A DNA stretch of 64,000 bases, taken from the NCBI GenBank assembly GCA_025201845.1, contig MU603962.1, forward strand, positions 4,381 through 68,380, written 5' to 3'. The notes beneath the pieces are model-generated. The model did not search any database. It had not been told where the DNA came from and saw only the letters and a program-made list of their open reading frames with translations. This document shows positions 38,769-50,457 of this stretch, piece after piece (within the stretch, counting starts at the first letter, position 1; every line of letters starts with the position of its first letter). The translations under genes and the position numbers were made by a program. Source of the stretch: Martensiomyces pterosporus. Taxonomy: Eukaryota > Kickxellomycota > Kickxellomycetes > Kickxellales > Kickxellaceae.

Positions 38769-41589
38769 TTAGAGCGTGTTTGACTCTGGATCGACCGCGC
38801 ACAAAGCAGCGGGATCGATCGTGCTGGTCTTTGATGGGCACTGCCAGCCCGTCAAGTCCTGGCCCAGCACGCTCATCAGAGACGACGGATCACGCAGCAT
38901 CTCATCGTAAAAAGCCATAAACCCCTGGCTACCGTTGCCTTCGTTGTGTGCTCCTGGAATCGCGGGTTCACCCGGGATCATGCCGCTGCTGCCAATACGT
39001 TGCTGCTGGATCTGGATGTGCTGGGGATCAGCCATGTGCTGCAGCTGTGGGACGTGGGCCGCGTGGTCAGCAGCAGCTGGCTGCGGCGCCGAGATGCCTG
39101 CAAGCATAGCCCAGTCGACGGGCGACCCAGTCACGCTGTTGTCGGTGCAGATGGCCATTGCACTGGGGTCGCCAAGCATGGGCAGACCGATGTCCGCATC
39201 GGCGCCCATGAGGACAGGCGCGTGTCCGTGGTGCTGCTGCTGCATGTTGGCAAGCGCCTGGGTCATGCTCTCTGGTCCATGCCACGAGAGCCTTGACTGC
39301 ATGTGTGCACGGCGTCCGCCATACAGCATCTCCCCGCCGTGCTCTGCAAACAGGCCTGCGTTATCGATGCTGGCCGCCGCCTCGCCAAACGACGGTGCAA
39401 ACGAGCCCATATAGGGGCCGCTAGCTGCACCACCATCAACGCCAATTCTCGCCGTGGGTACCGCAGGGATCGAGGCCACATCCATACCAGGCATGGACAT
39501 CGAGCAAGACGGCTGCAAGGAGAACTGGAAGGGCGCTGTGTGGTGCAAGGGCGTGTGCGAGGTGCTCATTGCCGACAGCGGAGTGGCGCTAGTGAGTGCT
39601 GGAGACGCCATAAAAGCAGGCGAGAGCGAAAAGGGCGTCGGCTGCTGTTGCCTCTGCTGCTGCGGCATGGTCGTTGCGATATGGAGCGGGCTAGGGTGAA
39701 CAGCCGAGGCAGAGAGATGGCTCTGTGTGCTGGAAACACGCATCTTCTTTGCTGGGCTGCGACCGCCATTACCAAGAGGCAGTGCGTCAGCACGCGAGCT
39801 TTGGCTCGGCGACGAGGGGTCAACAACACCAGTGGCAGCTCCGCTCGGCAGAGTGGAAGACGCACCAGGGGTTGTTGCGCTCAGCGGGCCCCGGGTCAGC
39901 AAGTGCCCGTGCTCTTTAGGGGGCATGCTGTGCGAGCGCTTCAGCGACTTTACAGACTTTGCCGAGCGCGAGCCCTTCTTGTCGGACCTTCTGCCAACAG
40001 GTGCGGTGGGCTGTGCGACGTCAGTACCAGCAGCCCCGTTGTCGGATGAGGCATCGTTGGCGGCGTCAGTTGACATGCTGCTGCTGCCGGATTTGGACAC
40101 AGCGTTGACTGCAGCCATTGCGGCAGCGGCAGCCAGAGCGGCGCGACCAGAGCGGCTGCGAATGGGCTTGAAATGGCCGCTGTTAAGGCATGTCTCGTAT
40201 CCAGGGGTGAACGTCCAGAAAGAGCCCTTTCCTGGGTGGGTCTCGTCGCGCTTGACCTTCATAAAGCCCTTGTTGAGGGACAGGTTGTGCCGGATCGAGT
40301 TCTACGTGTATGAACCAAAGGAGGCAAGTGCATGCGCATTTCTAGCTGTCAGCCCATATATGCCCCAAGCAACAAAAGACCTTGGGCGCCGAGTACTCAC
40401 AAGCGGCGACTTCACACAGGAACGCACACCATCCATCCTGTGTCTGCTGCAGAGTGGGGGATATGCATGTGGGCTGGACGCTGCCTTGCAAGCAGGCAGG
40501 CAGGCAAGGACATGCAGGCGGGTGTGGAGGGGCGACATGCACGGGTGCATAAGGAGCCTTTCAAGCGCCAATCCTCCAGCGAATGGGAACCGGAAAACGA
40601 GAGGCAAGGCTGGGTTGGAATGCATGAGAATTGCAAATCCCATCCTGCCTTTCTGCCAGTGGCCCCGCATCAGGGCCGCGATGTGCGCGAATGGAGGGGC
40701 GAGAGGAAGCGGGTGGGATGGGATGGAGGACGACTGAAAGAGGCAGCGGCGTCCATATCCGGCACATCCAAAAGATGGGGGTTGAGATTACTGTGCCGAG
40801 CGTGCGCTTTTGCTTTCTCCGCCAAAGCGCGTTCTCACCTGTATGCACGGCGTGTATATTATTCCAGCAAAGAAGCGCTCCGCCGCCCATAGTCCGAAGC
40901 ACATGTGGGCAGTGCAGCACGGGGCATTGGCGCATATGATAGCACGGGCAAAGGGAAAAACGGAAGCTTACCTGCCAGTTCTGACGAGTGCGATAGTAGG
41001 GGAAGTGTTCCTGAATCCACTCATATATGCCATTAAGCGTTCTGCGCTGCATCTGGGCGTCCTTGAGAGACTGGGCAATCAGCGAGGCATACGAATAGTC
41101 GGGCTTGTCCGCGCTCAGTGGCCCAGCTGCTGCCGAGGCAGTGGCAGACACAGAGGCAGACGCAGCAGCCACGACGGCAGAAGAGGCAGCTGCAGCCGAC
41201 GCATCGATGGAAATTGGGGAGCCAGTGCTGGACGCAGCGGTCCCATCTGTCTGGACTGTCTGCTGCTGCTGTGCGGCTGCAGGAGTCATAGACTGTGGTG
41301 TCGGGTAGCCTGCGGCGATGCTCATGTTTGCAAAGTCCATGGATGTGGGCGAAAACGACCTGGTGGGGTAGGCGCCCTTGAGATAGGCAAACTGCGGCGT
41401 CGCGCCGCCAACGTCTATGGCCTGGGCACCAGGCGTGGAGACTTCCACATGTGCGTTTGTAAGACCGAATGTGTTCACGGGCGGCGTAGCAAGCTGGACA
41501 TCTGCGCATACAGTCGAAAGCTGATGGCTGCTCAGAGGAGCCGGGGAGTGCTGCTGAGAGCGGTTTGGCGTGCTGAACTCCGAGTTCAT
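38769..41589 (-). CDS. forkhead transcription factor, two exons
   Basis: Exon 1 is 40972-41589 (206 codons) and exon 2 is 38769-40301 (510 codons plus stop), joined in phase 0 across a 670-nt intron (GTAAGC...CGTAG). The 716-residue product has a forkhead domain split by the intron: exon 1 ends [14 protein letters not shown]...YYRTRQNWQ and exon 2 starts [20 protein letters not shown], followed by [11 protein letters not shown]. The [10 protein letters not shown] recognition helix is fully conserved, so it should bind the RYAAAYA core. A Ser/Lys-rich basic region ([20 protein letters not shown]) after the domain is a likely nuclear signal. The rest is Gln/Ala/Met-rich and disordered. No FHA domain is present, unlike Fkh1/2. 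Its regulatory targets are unknown. Confidence 0.93.
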
Positions 41590-42254
41590 GGTGTATGGGT
41601 GCGTGTATCTGCGTTAAGCGAGGGTGGAGGGCGGTGAGAAGGGACGGGCGGGAAGAGGGGAATGAGGGAAAAGGAGAGGTGCCTATAAAGAGGATGAAGA
41701 GCAGGAGAGGAGTGCGAGGTCGGCAAGTCTGTTCGTAAAGCCTAGCTCATCAAAGCGAAAAGTGAGTGGGAAGATGGCGGGTGAGCAGCGGCCTTTGTCA
41801 AGCAAGCGGGCTTTCAGAAATAAAAAAAGTCAGCCTGGGTGTGCGGGTGTTGAGAGAACAGGTGCTGCAAGCAGGTCAGAAAATTGAGCAAGGGCGCCTG
41901 AGGGGTTATAAGTTTCTCTGGCGTTGTCGTCGCTGCTCTGGTATGGACTGTTCTGCTCGGTTGTGCTCTGCAGTTGCTGTGTGAGGCGGGTTGCGAGGGG
42001 GTTTGGGATAGTCGTTAAAGGTCGGGAGGATGTGAGGGAGGTGTAGGGGGAGTAGTCGGGAGGAGTGGAAGGAAGGGAGAGGTGCGTCGGAAGGAAAGGA
42101 GAAGAGGGAGCAAGAGGCTTGAGGTAGAGTGCAGAGGAAGAGGGTGTGTTTAAAATATTGAGTGGGGCGATGTAGAGGAAAAAAAGGTTGGCTGGCGCGC
42201 GGAGTGGCAACCAGGTCTTCTTAAGAGCAGGAAACGGCTTTCTGGCTGGTTCGC

Positions 42255-42289
42255 TGGGGGGATGGGATGGGATGGGATGGGATGGGGGG
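42255..42289 (+). repeat. GGGAT pentamer repeat with G-quadruplex potential
   Basis: Six G runs of at least three bases are separated by AT dinucleotides, so the plus strand satisfies the usual G4 rule with 2-nt loops. It lies about 670 bp upstream of the forkhead ATG. Confidence 0.8.
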
Positions 42290-42700
42290 CAGCAGTATTT
42301 TTCCAGCGAATCTGCTGTCTGTGGCGGACAGCTGCCGGCTGGCTTGGAAAAGGGAAGCTGGCGACGAGGCTAGTAGCAGCACAGCCCGTAGTGCGCGTCG
42401 GTTCTGCTGAGGCGAGACGAGGGCCAGATGAACAGAGAACGGAAAAGCCAGTAGCAAAATGCTCTTGTCTGGGTTGTAAATGAAAGACAAAAGGTGGCGC
42501 ATCCGCTCGCTTCTTGCTGCCCCCGACGGCGATAGTGCCCAAGAAGCCATCGCCCGTCGCATCGCGCCGCATGCTACCCCCTCACCCGGGGCAGATGTCC
42601 TCGACAGCATCCATGCCATCGCTGTTGTTGCTGCTGCCCGGCACGCCGCGACCGGTAGCAGCTGCAGTGGCAGCTGTAGCGACAGTAGGCCAGCGCATAA

Positions 42701-42728
42701 GCTCGCACAGCAAGGCTCGCACAGCAAG
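42701..42728. repeat. 14-bp tandem direct repeat (GCTCGCACAGCAAG)
   Basis: Two perfect copies are followed by GCTCGC of a third. It falls in non-coding sequence. Confidence 0.85.
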
Positions 42729-43607
42729 GCTCGCGGCAGAGCATGCCAGACGGGCGCCACACCTCCGCCTCCATCTGCTGTTCTCAGGCCTGCCGCCAGC
42801 CCGTACGTGCACCCGAGCGTCATTCAGAAACATGAACACGCAAATATGCATCCAGCAGAGCTTTGAGCATCTTCAGAGCGCCAGCGGCCTTCGTATTGCG
42901 AGCCTTGCCGATCGACGCATTGCCTAGGACTGCTTGCTGATCGCCATTCTTGCAAGAAAAAAGCCCGGGTGGCATTCCTCTGCTCATCAGCTTGCCGCGC
43001 ATATAGGAATAAACTGCTCAAATAGAGTAGCTCAGACCATGGTCCTCCTCTTCCAGTGGGCACAAAGTATCCTTCACACTTGCATGCTCAGCCCATGCCC
43101 ACAGCCCGTGGTCAGCCCATGCCTCAGCCCGTGGTCAGCTGGAGATCATGCAAGCCCACCTCCGGAGACGCACAATTGGGGGACGATGTCCCAGATGATG
43201 CGCTTGAAAAGAGAACCCACACACACACGGCACCACACAGGAGGAAAATCACTGCACCCATCGCCTCTAATTTACATCCTTCTCTTTGCAATAATTGAAG
43301 AGCTACTTTCGTCGTCTCTTGCATTTACTGCGGCTGCACATCTCTCTTTCCCCGCATGCAAAACCAATTTGGAACAAGCTGCTAGAGCTAATGAAAACCG
43401 CTTCAATTTAAAGGCCAGACCGTTTTACTGCTCTGCCCAAAGACCGATTAGTCGCATCTCGCCCCCCCCGCACACACGCAAGTCCCAAATATCAGCCGCA
43501 ATGCGCCGCAATTGTATCGCCGCCATCAGCACAACATTTTGGCCTTGCGATCCTCCGCTCTACAGCCGTGTGTGACATTGGAGTGTGCATCCCTCGCCCC
43601 GCCTAGT

Positions 43608-43751
43608 CTGCGGAATACCATCAAGCCCGCTCAGCTGAGACCGCAGAGTAAGCTCCAAGTGAAATGCCGGTGGAAGCGGCTGCGGAATACCATCAAGCCC
43701 GCTCAGCTGAGACCGCAGAGTAAGCTCCAAGTGAAATGCCGGTGGAAGCGG
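43608..43751 (+). repeat. 72-bp tandem duplication, two perfect copies
   Basis: Copy 1 is 43608-43679 and copy 2 is 43680-43751, starting CTGCGGAATACC. No mismatch was seen, which suggests a recent event. The unit contains the palindrome CTCAGCTGAG. The length is 24 codons, but the surrounding frame is not convincingly coding. Confidence 0.9.
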
Positions 43752-44569
43752 GTCTATTGGGATGCTGCAAGGCGCTCTTTAGGCTTCTCTGCGTCCACTC
43801 GGCTCTGCGTCCCTCCGCACCCAGCATTTCAGCCAGGCTGTGCCTGTGGGCCGTGGGGCGGAGAACAAAAACGGGGCCCTTTGTAGAGCGCCAGAAGTCT
43901 ACCTTGTTCATGCCTTTCATGCACTGGCAATCGGAACTCGCACCAAGGGAAAATAAGGCAGTGGAAAAAATAGAACATGAGCTACACGGTCCGCTCTTCC
44001 ATGGTCCGCCCAGTGCCCCCAACTGCAGCACATCCAAACTGGATGCCCTCCGGGCTCAAGCGGCGCGATATTAATAGATCTTGCAGAAGACACTGCGTTT
44101 ATTTCCGCATCCTGGCTGCCCAGCATTGCATGTGGCAAAGGCCACTTGCTAAAATCTGCCCACAACGAGCCTCGCTGTGCATCGGCTTTTCTCCCGGGCT
44201 CAATTCGCAAAGCACATCAATGGCGCTGCCCTATATACCTGGGCCTCTTAAGGCATGCTGCTTGTCTGTACGTGGATGCCCACCACCGCCTCTGCCTTCC
44301 GGTTGTGGTCGGCGTATTGTCCAGGAATAAAGCACAATACGAGGCTTCCCTAACCACACTGCCCACCGAATTTGCCCGTTGCATACAATCGGCCTGACGA
44401 GCAAGAGGCGGGTAGAGCGATGCATGGGGACATGGCTCAAAGGGCGGCGCGCGCTTTCTGCCTCCATGTGCGTATGAGGAAGATTCTGGATTCGTTGGGA
44501 GAGAAAAGAAAGAAAATGAGGGAAGAGCTAAATTTTGGCATTCAGAAGAATAGAATGTGCGCCGGCGGC

Positions 44570-47500
44570 TTACTTCCTGTTGCGCATCCGCTTCTCCTTC
44601 TTGGAGCTGCCCTTGACCGACACCGCGCCCTTCTTCATTGACTTGGGATTCAGCGGGATATACGCATACGGATCAATGCTGCCGCGCTTGACATCGCCCT
44701 GGGCCTTCTTTGACCGGAACTCTCGTCCATACGGCATGCCGGCGCTGTCCTTGCCGCGCTTGGCAGGACCAGCGCTCTTTTGCATAGCAGAGCCCTCATC
44801 GTCGCTGGCCATCTCAACGTCCTCATCGTCATCGCCGGCCTTGCGCTTGTGGAACTTGACCTTGCCGCCCGGTGTGCGGTAGAAGCCGTCCTTCGACTTG
44901 ACCGACTCCAAGTAGTAGTCGTCGCCCTCCTCGCCTGTCTTGACGGTGCCGCTCTCTCCTGCAGCGGCGCTGGCCTTCTGAGCCGCCGATGCCTCTTCAG
45001 GGTCCTCAAACACAAACTTGCCGTCCTTCGTCTTGGGCGCGCTGGGCGTACGCCTGCTCTTGTTTGCAGGGTTGGTGGATGCAAAGTGCGTGAATGCCGT
45101 GCGGTCGAGGAAGTCAAGCGGTCCCTCGGCATCCTCCTTGATCCAGGCACCCGACACAGGCACCGGCCGAGCACCCGTGTCCTGGCTCTTACGCGAGGAC
45201 GAGCCAGTCTTGTCCTTCTTGGCAGCCTTCTTTGCGCCCTTCTTGGCAGACACATCGGCATCCGAGTCATCAGACTCGTCAAGCTCGCTCTCACTGCCGT
45301 AGATGGCGTCCTCATAAGCGTTGCCAAACGACTTTTTGCCAGCACTAGCAGCGGCCTCAGCAGCAAGTGCGCTGTCAGCCTCCGCCTTCTGTCCGGCACT
45401 GGTGCCCGCAGTCTCCTTTGCCTTCTTGGCGCGCTGCTGTCTCTTGCGCATATTGGCAATGAGCTTCATGTGCTGCTCGGGGGTGACCTTGGCCACAGCA
45501 TCCAGACCGATCCTCCTGACGAGGCGGTCGAGGATATGCCGGCACTTCAGCCGCATCTGGTTCTTGTACTCATGCGACCACTTCAGGATGCTGCCAACAA
45601 TATCCTTGAGATGCGGCTCCAGAACCTCCCTGGGCAAGATCACAGCGATGACCTTGACGAACCCAAGCGATGCCTTTGCGATCTCGCGGTTGTTGTTGAC
45701 AACAAACATAAGCACCGTGCTGAGGATGTCCACGACAAAGTGCGTGTCCAGCTGCTCGTGGAACTCGAACAGAACGCGCGAGATGGCTGCAATAGTTGCG
45801 CTGATCATGTGCGGCGTCTGTGCTGCCAAGCCAGCGGCGATCATCTTGAAGTACTCCTCAATGCTGGCCTGCTGCTGTGCTGGCACCTCAGCATCCTCAG
45901 TGGCACTGCTGCCGCCGACCGACGCCATGCTAATCACGCCGCCCTGCGCCATACGCCTGCCCATCGTAAGCAGCGTGTCGAAGGCCACGTTGCGCGCGCG
46001 CTCGTTGACCTCCTTGGTGCCGAGAATCGCCTCAGAGAGCATGGCTGGGATAAAGTGCAGCTGGTCGTCGGCAAGGTTGCGCGACAGCGCAGCAATAAGC
46101 GACAGGCGCTCGCGTCTCGATGACATGGCCACGGTTTCAGCCGACTCGACAAGCATGGGGATGAGCCTCTCGGTCATGATGGACTCGATGGTTTGTCTGG
46201 CAGCAGCGCCCTCAGCCTGCTCGGCAAGGCGGTTGATGGCCTTGTATCCCTTCTTCTGCAAAATCGCATCCTCGCTCTGCCCAACAAGCACGAACGACGC
46301 ATGGATGAGCATCAGCGAGCGCTCGGCATCGAGGTACGGGGTCATGATAATGGCCAGGTCCAGCATTGTGTGGGCGGTCGGCGGCGGGTGGGCCTCAAGA
46401 TAGCGCTCCGTGAGCTCGGCTGCCGCTGGGGGCTTGTGAGTCTTCAGCGCCTCGTCGAGCATAGCACACACCTTGACGAAAGTGGCGTTCACCTCGCTGG
46501 CCGTAATCACCGACAGGAAAGCAGTTATTGTCTCCACCAGGTACCCGCGGCTGGCGCCAGGCGACTGGGCGAAAACGTTGAATAGCTGCGACAAGTAATT
46601 GGGCGCAAATCGAGCCAAGTGCTGCTCGGCAGCCAGCGCCTGCTGCTTTGTCAATGGTCCATCTGCAATGTCATTGTGTGCCAGTGTGTGGACGGCAGCC
46701 AGCAGGGTCTGCAGGGCGCCACAGATGGCAGGGCGCACGGCAACGTTTTCAAACATCTCGCTGGCCAGCCGCTCAGCAAAGGCCTCGTTAAACGTCTCGA
46801 CGATGTCCGAGGGAACATTGCAAAAGCCCCCCAGAAGCGACCACACCTGCTGGCTCAGTGCACTGTATACCTTGGACTCGATTTCGCGGCCCTGAGAGAC
46901 AAACTGGAGCGACTGCGCACCAAGGCTGTCGGCGAGGGGCAGCAGGTTCTGGGCAAAGTAGCTCAGTGGCGCATTGCGAATGTGGCCCTTCATCAAAGGC
47001 AGAAGCCAGGCACGGCCAACTGCATCCTTGCGCTGCGCAGCACCCAGGTTAAGAGGCAGAACCTCCAGGAACGCCTGGGGCCCGATGGCACGAACAGCGG
47101 CACCAAGCACAGCGTCAGCCTCGTTTTTGTGCTCAAAGTCGGGCTCCATACGCATGTTGGATATCTCGAGAAGCAGACCATCCATTGACGGGTGTGCGAA
47201 CTTGCCCAGTCTCTGGAATAGCGCCGCGACAAGCAGGAAAACCAGGGCCCAGGCCTCGCGGTAGCGGTACGAAAGCCCCGTCGAAAGCGTCTTTGTGATC
47301 TGCTCGACACCCGTGGATCCAAGCATGCTATCAGGGATGCACTCGCGCAGAAGCGCCCAAATGCACTGTGTAGCGGCCTCGCGGGTCGATGTCTTGCCCA
47401 GCTCGATGTCGGGCAAGATAAGGTCGATCAGATCGGGCAGGGACTGGAAGCACGCCTCGGCGCTGATAGACGAATAGGCGATGTATCCCTTTTGCACGAT

Positions 47501-48361
47501 CTTGAGCCAGGACTCGCTGGCCAGCGAGTCGTTGACGTTGGGCTTGAGGTCAATGATGGCAATAAGAATATCGCGGAACTGGTCCTCGCCGAGCGAATCG
47601 GTGGCGCTGGAGAACACAGCCTCAAGGGACTGGAACGACAGGGTGGCCAGGAACGGGCTGTTGAGCTTTGGCAGCTGCATCAGGGACTCGCACAGCTCCC
47701 TGAACGCCTCTGGTGGCCAGGTCATATCGATCGACTTGACAAGCTGCAGGGTGTGCATTGCCGACTGCATATCCGACTTTGCCTGGGCCAAGATGTCAAG
47801 GACGAAGCGTGCTGTAACGGCTGCCGCAGGGTGTACGACGGATGGCGGCGGCGGGTGCGCGAGCAGCTTCGCTACTGCTTCCTGTGCGCGCTTCCTGATC
47901 TTGGGCTTGCTATCTGTGGCCAGAGTAAGCAGCGACCTGAGCGAGCCCTGGGAAATCGGCTGCTCCCACGACCCAGCATCCTGAGCAATCAAAACAGCCT
48001 CGAGACACGCGATGACCGCCCTGAGCAGTGCCACATCGGCCGATCCAAGATCAAGCGACTGCGAAAGAACCGCCATCATTGTTGTGAACTTGGCGCGCAG
48101 TGTGTTGTGCGAAACGTGGGGCAGAACAATACTGAGCAGGTAGATGATTGCGCCTGAAAGGCCCTTAGCTCCTGTGTCTGCTTGCTGCTCCAAGAGGGTA
48201 AGCAAAACCGCAAAGTAGCTGGCAGGCTCAGCAGGCGCATTCTGCTCCTTTAATGTCTCCTCGACAGCCAAAAGTGTTGCTGCATGCTGCTGCTGGTGTG
48301 CTGCCTTCGAGGCGACCTGGGTGCGCAGCTTCTTCAGCTGGAGCTCCAATTCAAAGTCCAT
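44570..48361 (-). CDS. RRP12: Rrp12-like ribosome biogenesis and export factor
   Basis: From the ATG at 48361 (MDFELELQLKKLRTQ) the product has 1263 residues, close to yeast Rrp12 (1228). The frame continues upstream for 105 codons, but that part is unrelated leader. The body is a HEAT/ARM-like alpha solenoid containing the NUC173 region (N-terminal third, near LPHVSHNTLRAKFTTMM and following helices). The last ~250 residues are Lys/Ser/Asp-rich with a basic end (SSKKEKRMRNRK). Rrp12 joins pre-40S and pre-60S particles, binds Ran and helps export both subunits. It diverges from the helicase HAS1 across a 434-bp shared promoter, which suggests co-regulation of two ribosome-assembly genes. Confidence 0.93.
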   Translation of the reverse strand: MDFELELQLKKLRTQVASKAAHQQQHAATLLAVEETLKEQNAPAEPASYFAVLLTLLEQQADTGAKGLSGAIIYLLSIVLPHVSHNTLRAKFTTMMAVLSQSLDLGSADVALLRAVIACLEAVLIAQDAGSWEQPISQGSLRSLLTLATDSKPKIRKRAQEAVAKLLAHPPPPSVVHPAAAVTARFVLDILAQAKSDMQSAMHTLQLVKSIDMTWPPEAFRELCESLMQLPKLNSPFLATLSFQSLEAVFSSATDSLGEDQFRDILIAIIDLKPNVNDSLASESWLKIVQKGYIAYSSISAEACFQSLPDLIDLILPDIELGKTSTREAATQCIWALLRECIPDSMLGSTGVEQITKTLSTGLSYRYREAWALVFLLVAALFQRLGKFAHPSMDGLLLEISNMRMEPDFEHKNEADAVLGAAVRAIGPQAFLEVLPLNLGAAQRKDAVGRAWLLPLMKGHIRNAPLSYFAQNLLPLADSLGAQSLQFVSQGREIESKVYSALSQQVWSLLGGFCNVPSDIVETFNEAFAERLASEMFENVAVRPAICGALQTLLAAVHTLAHNDIADGPLTKQQALAAEQHLARFAPNYLSQLFNVFAQSPGASRGYLVETITAFLSVITASEVNATFVKVCAMLDEALKTHKPPAAAELTERYLEAHPPPTAHTMLDLAIIMTPYLDAERSLMLIHASFVLVGQSEDAILQKKGYKAINRLAEQAEGAAARQTIESIMTERLIPMLVESAETVAMSSRRERLSLIAALSRNLADDQLHFIPAMLSEAILGTKEVNERARNVAFDTLLTMGRRMAQGGVISMASVGGSSATEDAEVPAQQQASIEEYFKMIAAGLAAQTPHMISATIAAISRVLFEFHEQLDTHFVVDILSTVLMFVVNNNREIAKASLGFVKVIAVILPREVLEPHLKDIVGSILKWSHEYKNQMRLKCRHILDRLVRRIGLDAVAKVTPEQHMKLIANMRKRQQRAKKAKETAGTSAGQKAEADSALAAEAAASAGKKSFGNAYEDAIYGSESELDESDDSDADVSAKKGAKKAAKKDKTGSSSRKSQDTGARPVPVSGAWIKEDAEGPLDFLDRTAFTHFASTNPANKSRRTPSAPKTKDGKFVFEDPEEASAAQKASAAAGESGTVKTGEEGDDYYLESVKSKDGFYRTPGGKVKFHKRKAGDDDEDVEMASDDEGSAMQKSAGPAKRGKDSAGMPYGREFRSKKAQGDVKRGSIDPYAYIPLNPKSMKKGAVSVKGSSKKEKRMRNRK

Positions 48362-48795
48362 ATCTGCAAATGGCCTGTAACCAGCTCGATATGGAGGGTG
48401 CGTGCGAGTTTGCTCGTACGTGGTTCTTTCGTTTAAAAAGAGCGAAAACAGGAGTAGCTGCGTCGGGAATAGTAGAAGCGCAGATGCACAGAGGCGGAGA
48501 GGGCGAGCGATGGATGGCAGTGCAGCCTTGGCTTGGGCAGAAAGATATTTTTTTTTTGTATTTTTTCTCCACATGGAATAAAGCGTGGTGATCGCCTGAT
48601 TGATTAGCACAGTGATCCCCGAGAATTTTTTTCTGGCCTGCTGCGAGCACAAGCATGAAAAACGGGCGCTGGTCAAAGACGGGCATCCGGCTTTTTTTCT
48701 TGCTTCACCTCAGCTCTGCTTCGACCTGTTTTTTTGCATACCCGCTATTCCATCCTACCTCGCAAGCACCGCCCAACAGCAGCCTCTTATTCAGT
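48362..48795. promoter_or_regulatory. bidirectional promoter shared by RRP12 and HAS1
   Basis: The 434 bp separating the two divergent ATGs has long T/A runs (48549-48558, ten T in a row), a GAATTTTTTTC stretch near 48623 that resembles the ribosome-biogenesis RRPE core, and CT-rich sequence just before the HAS1 ATG. No other gene fits in the space. A shared regulatory element is inferred, not shown. Confidence 0.6.
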
Positions 48796-50457
48796 ATGGT
48801 CGCAAAGCCCGCCGCCGGTGCCAAAAGCGCCGATGCCAAAGCACGGAAAAGAAAGCACAGCAAGGCTACCAAGAATGGGCCTGCTGCTGAGGCCGCTGAA
48901 GCCCCGGCATCGGACGAGCCCGTGGCCCAGCCCTCTGACAGCGGCGACAGCGACAACGAGGTGCAGGATGTGCCTGGGGATCGCCCATTGAAGAAGGCCA
49001 AGAAGACCGCACAGCCTGTTGCTGATGAGGCCATCGCTGAGGATGGCGCAAAGATCACCTACGCATTCGACTCGATCCCGCTGTGTGAGGCGACACAGAG
49101 CGCGATCAAGGAGATGGGATTCACCAAGATGACCGAAGTCCAGGCGCGGACCATCCCGCCACTTCTTGCTGGTCGCGACGTTCTTGGCGCAGCCAAAACA
49201 GGATCGGGAAAGACGCTCTCGTTCCTCATCCCCGCCATTGAGCTGCTTTCGAGGCTCAAATTCAAGCCGCGCAACGGCACGGGCGCAATCATCATCTCGC
49301 CCACGCGCGAGCTTGCGCTGCAGATCTTTGGTGTTGCCCGCGACCTCCTTCGCTTCCACTCGCAGACATTCGGCATTGTCATTGGTGGCGCCAACCGGAA
49401 GGCTGAGGCCGACAAGCTGGTGAAGGGCGTCAACTTGCTCATTGCCACCCCCGGTCGCCTGCTCGATCACCTGCAAAACACAAAGGGCTTTATCTTCAAA
49501 AACCTCAAGACCCTTGTTATCGACGAGGCCGACCGTATCCTCGAGAACGGCTTCGAGGATGAAATGAAGGCGATTGTCAAGATTCTGCCTCAGGAGGAGC
49601 GCCAGACCATGCTGTTCTCTGCCACACAAACCACGAAGGTTGAGGACCTCGCGCGTATTTCGCTGAAGAAGGGCCCGCTCTACATCAACGTTGACGAGGG
49701 CAAGGAGAAGGCCACCGCCGAGGGTCTTGAGCAAGGATACGTTGTCTGCGAGTCTGACAAGCGGTTCCTCTTGCTGTTCACGTTCCTCAAGCGCAACCTG
49801 AAGAAGAAGGTCATCGTCTTCTTCTCCTCCTGCAACTCGGTCAAATACCACGCCGAGCTTCTCAACTACATCGACGTCCCAGTACTGGATCTCCACGGCA
49901 AGCAGAAGCAGCAAAAGCGCACCAACACGTTCTTTGAGTTCATCAACGCCGACAAGGGCATTCTTCTTTGCACTGATGTCGCAGCCCGTGGACTCGATAT
50001 TCCCGCCGTCGACTGGATCATCCAGTACGATCCCCCGGATGATCCTCGCGACTACATCCACCGTGTCGGACGCACTGCGCGTGCTGGAGGCCAGGGCAAG
50101 TCGCTCCTCTTCCTGCTTCCCTCCGAGCTCGGCTTCCTGCGCTACCTCAAGCAGGCCAAGGTCCCGCTGAACGAGTACCAGTTCCCGCCAAACAAGGTTG
50201 CCAATGTGCAGTCGCAGCTCGAGAAGCTCATCGAGAAGAACTTTTACCTCAACAAGTCGGCTCGCGATGGGTACCGCTCGTACTTGCAGGCCTATGCCTC
50301 CTACCAGCTGAAGAACATCTTCAATGTCAACCACCTGGACCTGCAGAAGGTTGGCAGGGCGTTCGGCTTTACTGTGCCGCCCAACGTCAACATCAGCATT
50401 GGCGAGACTCGGAAAAGCGACCACCGGAAGCGCAAGGCGTTTATTGCCAGCAAGTAG
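48796..50457 (+). CDS. HAS1: DEAD-box RNA helicase Has1/DDX18
   Basis: From the ATG at 48796 ([15 protein letters not shown]) the product has 553 residues. A Lys/Ala/Glu N-tail of about 80 residues precedes the helicase core. The motifs are Q motif region ([17 protein letters not shown]), motif [10 protein letters not shown], Ia PTRELALQ, Ib [14 protein letters not shown] (VIDEADRIL), [33 protein letters not shown] ([15 protein letters not shown]) and [10 protein letters not shown]. The C-terminal region after motif VI ([17 protein letters not shown]) is typical of Has1. Has1 unwinds snoRNA-pre-rRNA duplexes in the nucleolus and is needed for both 18S and 25S maturation. All catalytic residues look intact. 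Confidence 0.97.
   Translation: MVAKPAAGAKSADAKARKRKHSKATKNGPAAEAAEAPASDEPVAQPSDSGDSDNEVQDVPGDRPLKKAKKTAQPVADEAIAEDGAKITYAFDSIPLCEATQSAIKEMGFTKMTEVQARTIPPLLAGRDVLGAAKTGSGKTLSFLIPAIELLSRLKFKPRNGTGAIIISPTRELALQIFGVARDLLRFHSQTFGIVIGGANRKAEADKLVKGVNLLIATPGRLLDHLQNTKGFIFKNLKTLVIDEADRILENGFEDEMKAIVKILPQEERQTMLFSATQTTKVEDLARISLKKGPLYINVDEGKEKATAEGLEQGYVVCESDKRFLLLFTFLKRNLKKKVIVFFSSCNSVKYHAELLNYIDVPVLDLHGKQKQQKRTNTFFEFINADKGILLCTDVAARGLDIPAVDWIIQYDPPDDPRDYIHRVGRTARAGGQGKSLLFLLPSELGFLRYLKQAKVPLNEYQFPPNKVANVQSQLEKLIEKNFYLNKSARDGYRSYLQAYASYQLKNIFNVNHLDLQKVGRAFGFTVPPNVNISIGETRKSDHRKRKAFIASK

Larger units (their letters stand above)
41590..44569. other. 3-kb gene-free stretch upstream of forkhead, downstream of RRP12
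   Basis: It contains a purine-rich leader/promoter of the forkhead gene (41600-42180), a G4-capable GGGAT repeat (42255-42289), a 14-bp direct repeat (42701-42728) and a 72-bp tandem duplication (43608-43751). Frames of up to 213 codons exist on both strands, but none resembles a protein family. Confidence 0.5.

Noticed and set aside
43512..43886. Plus-strand frame carrying a 24-residue internal duplication
   Set aside because: The duplication comes from the 72-bp tandem repeat. The rest has no family likeness and the flanks are typical intergenic DNA.
44780..46123. 447-codon frame antisense to RRP12
   Set aside because: Overlaps a well-supported gene, with Leu/Arg-rich composition and no domain.
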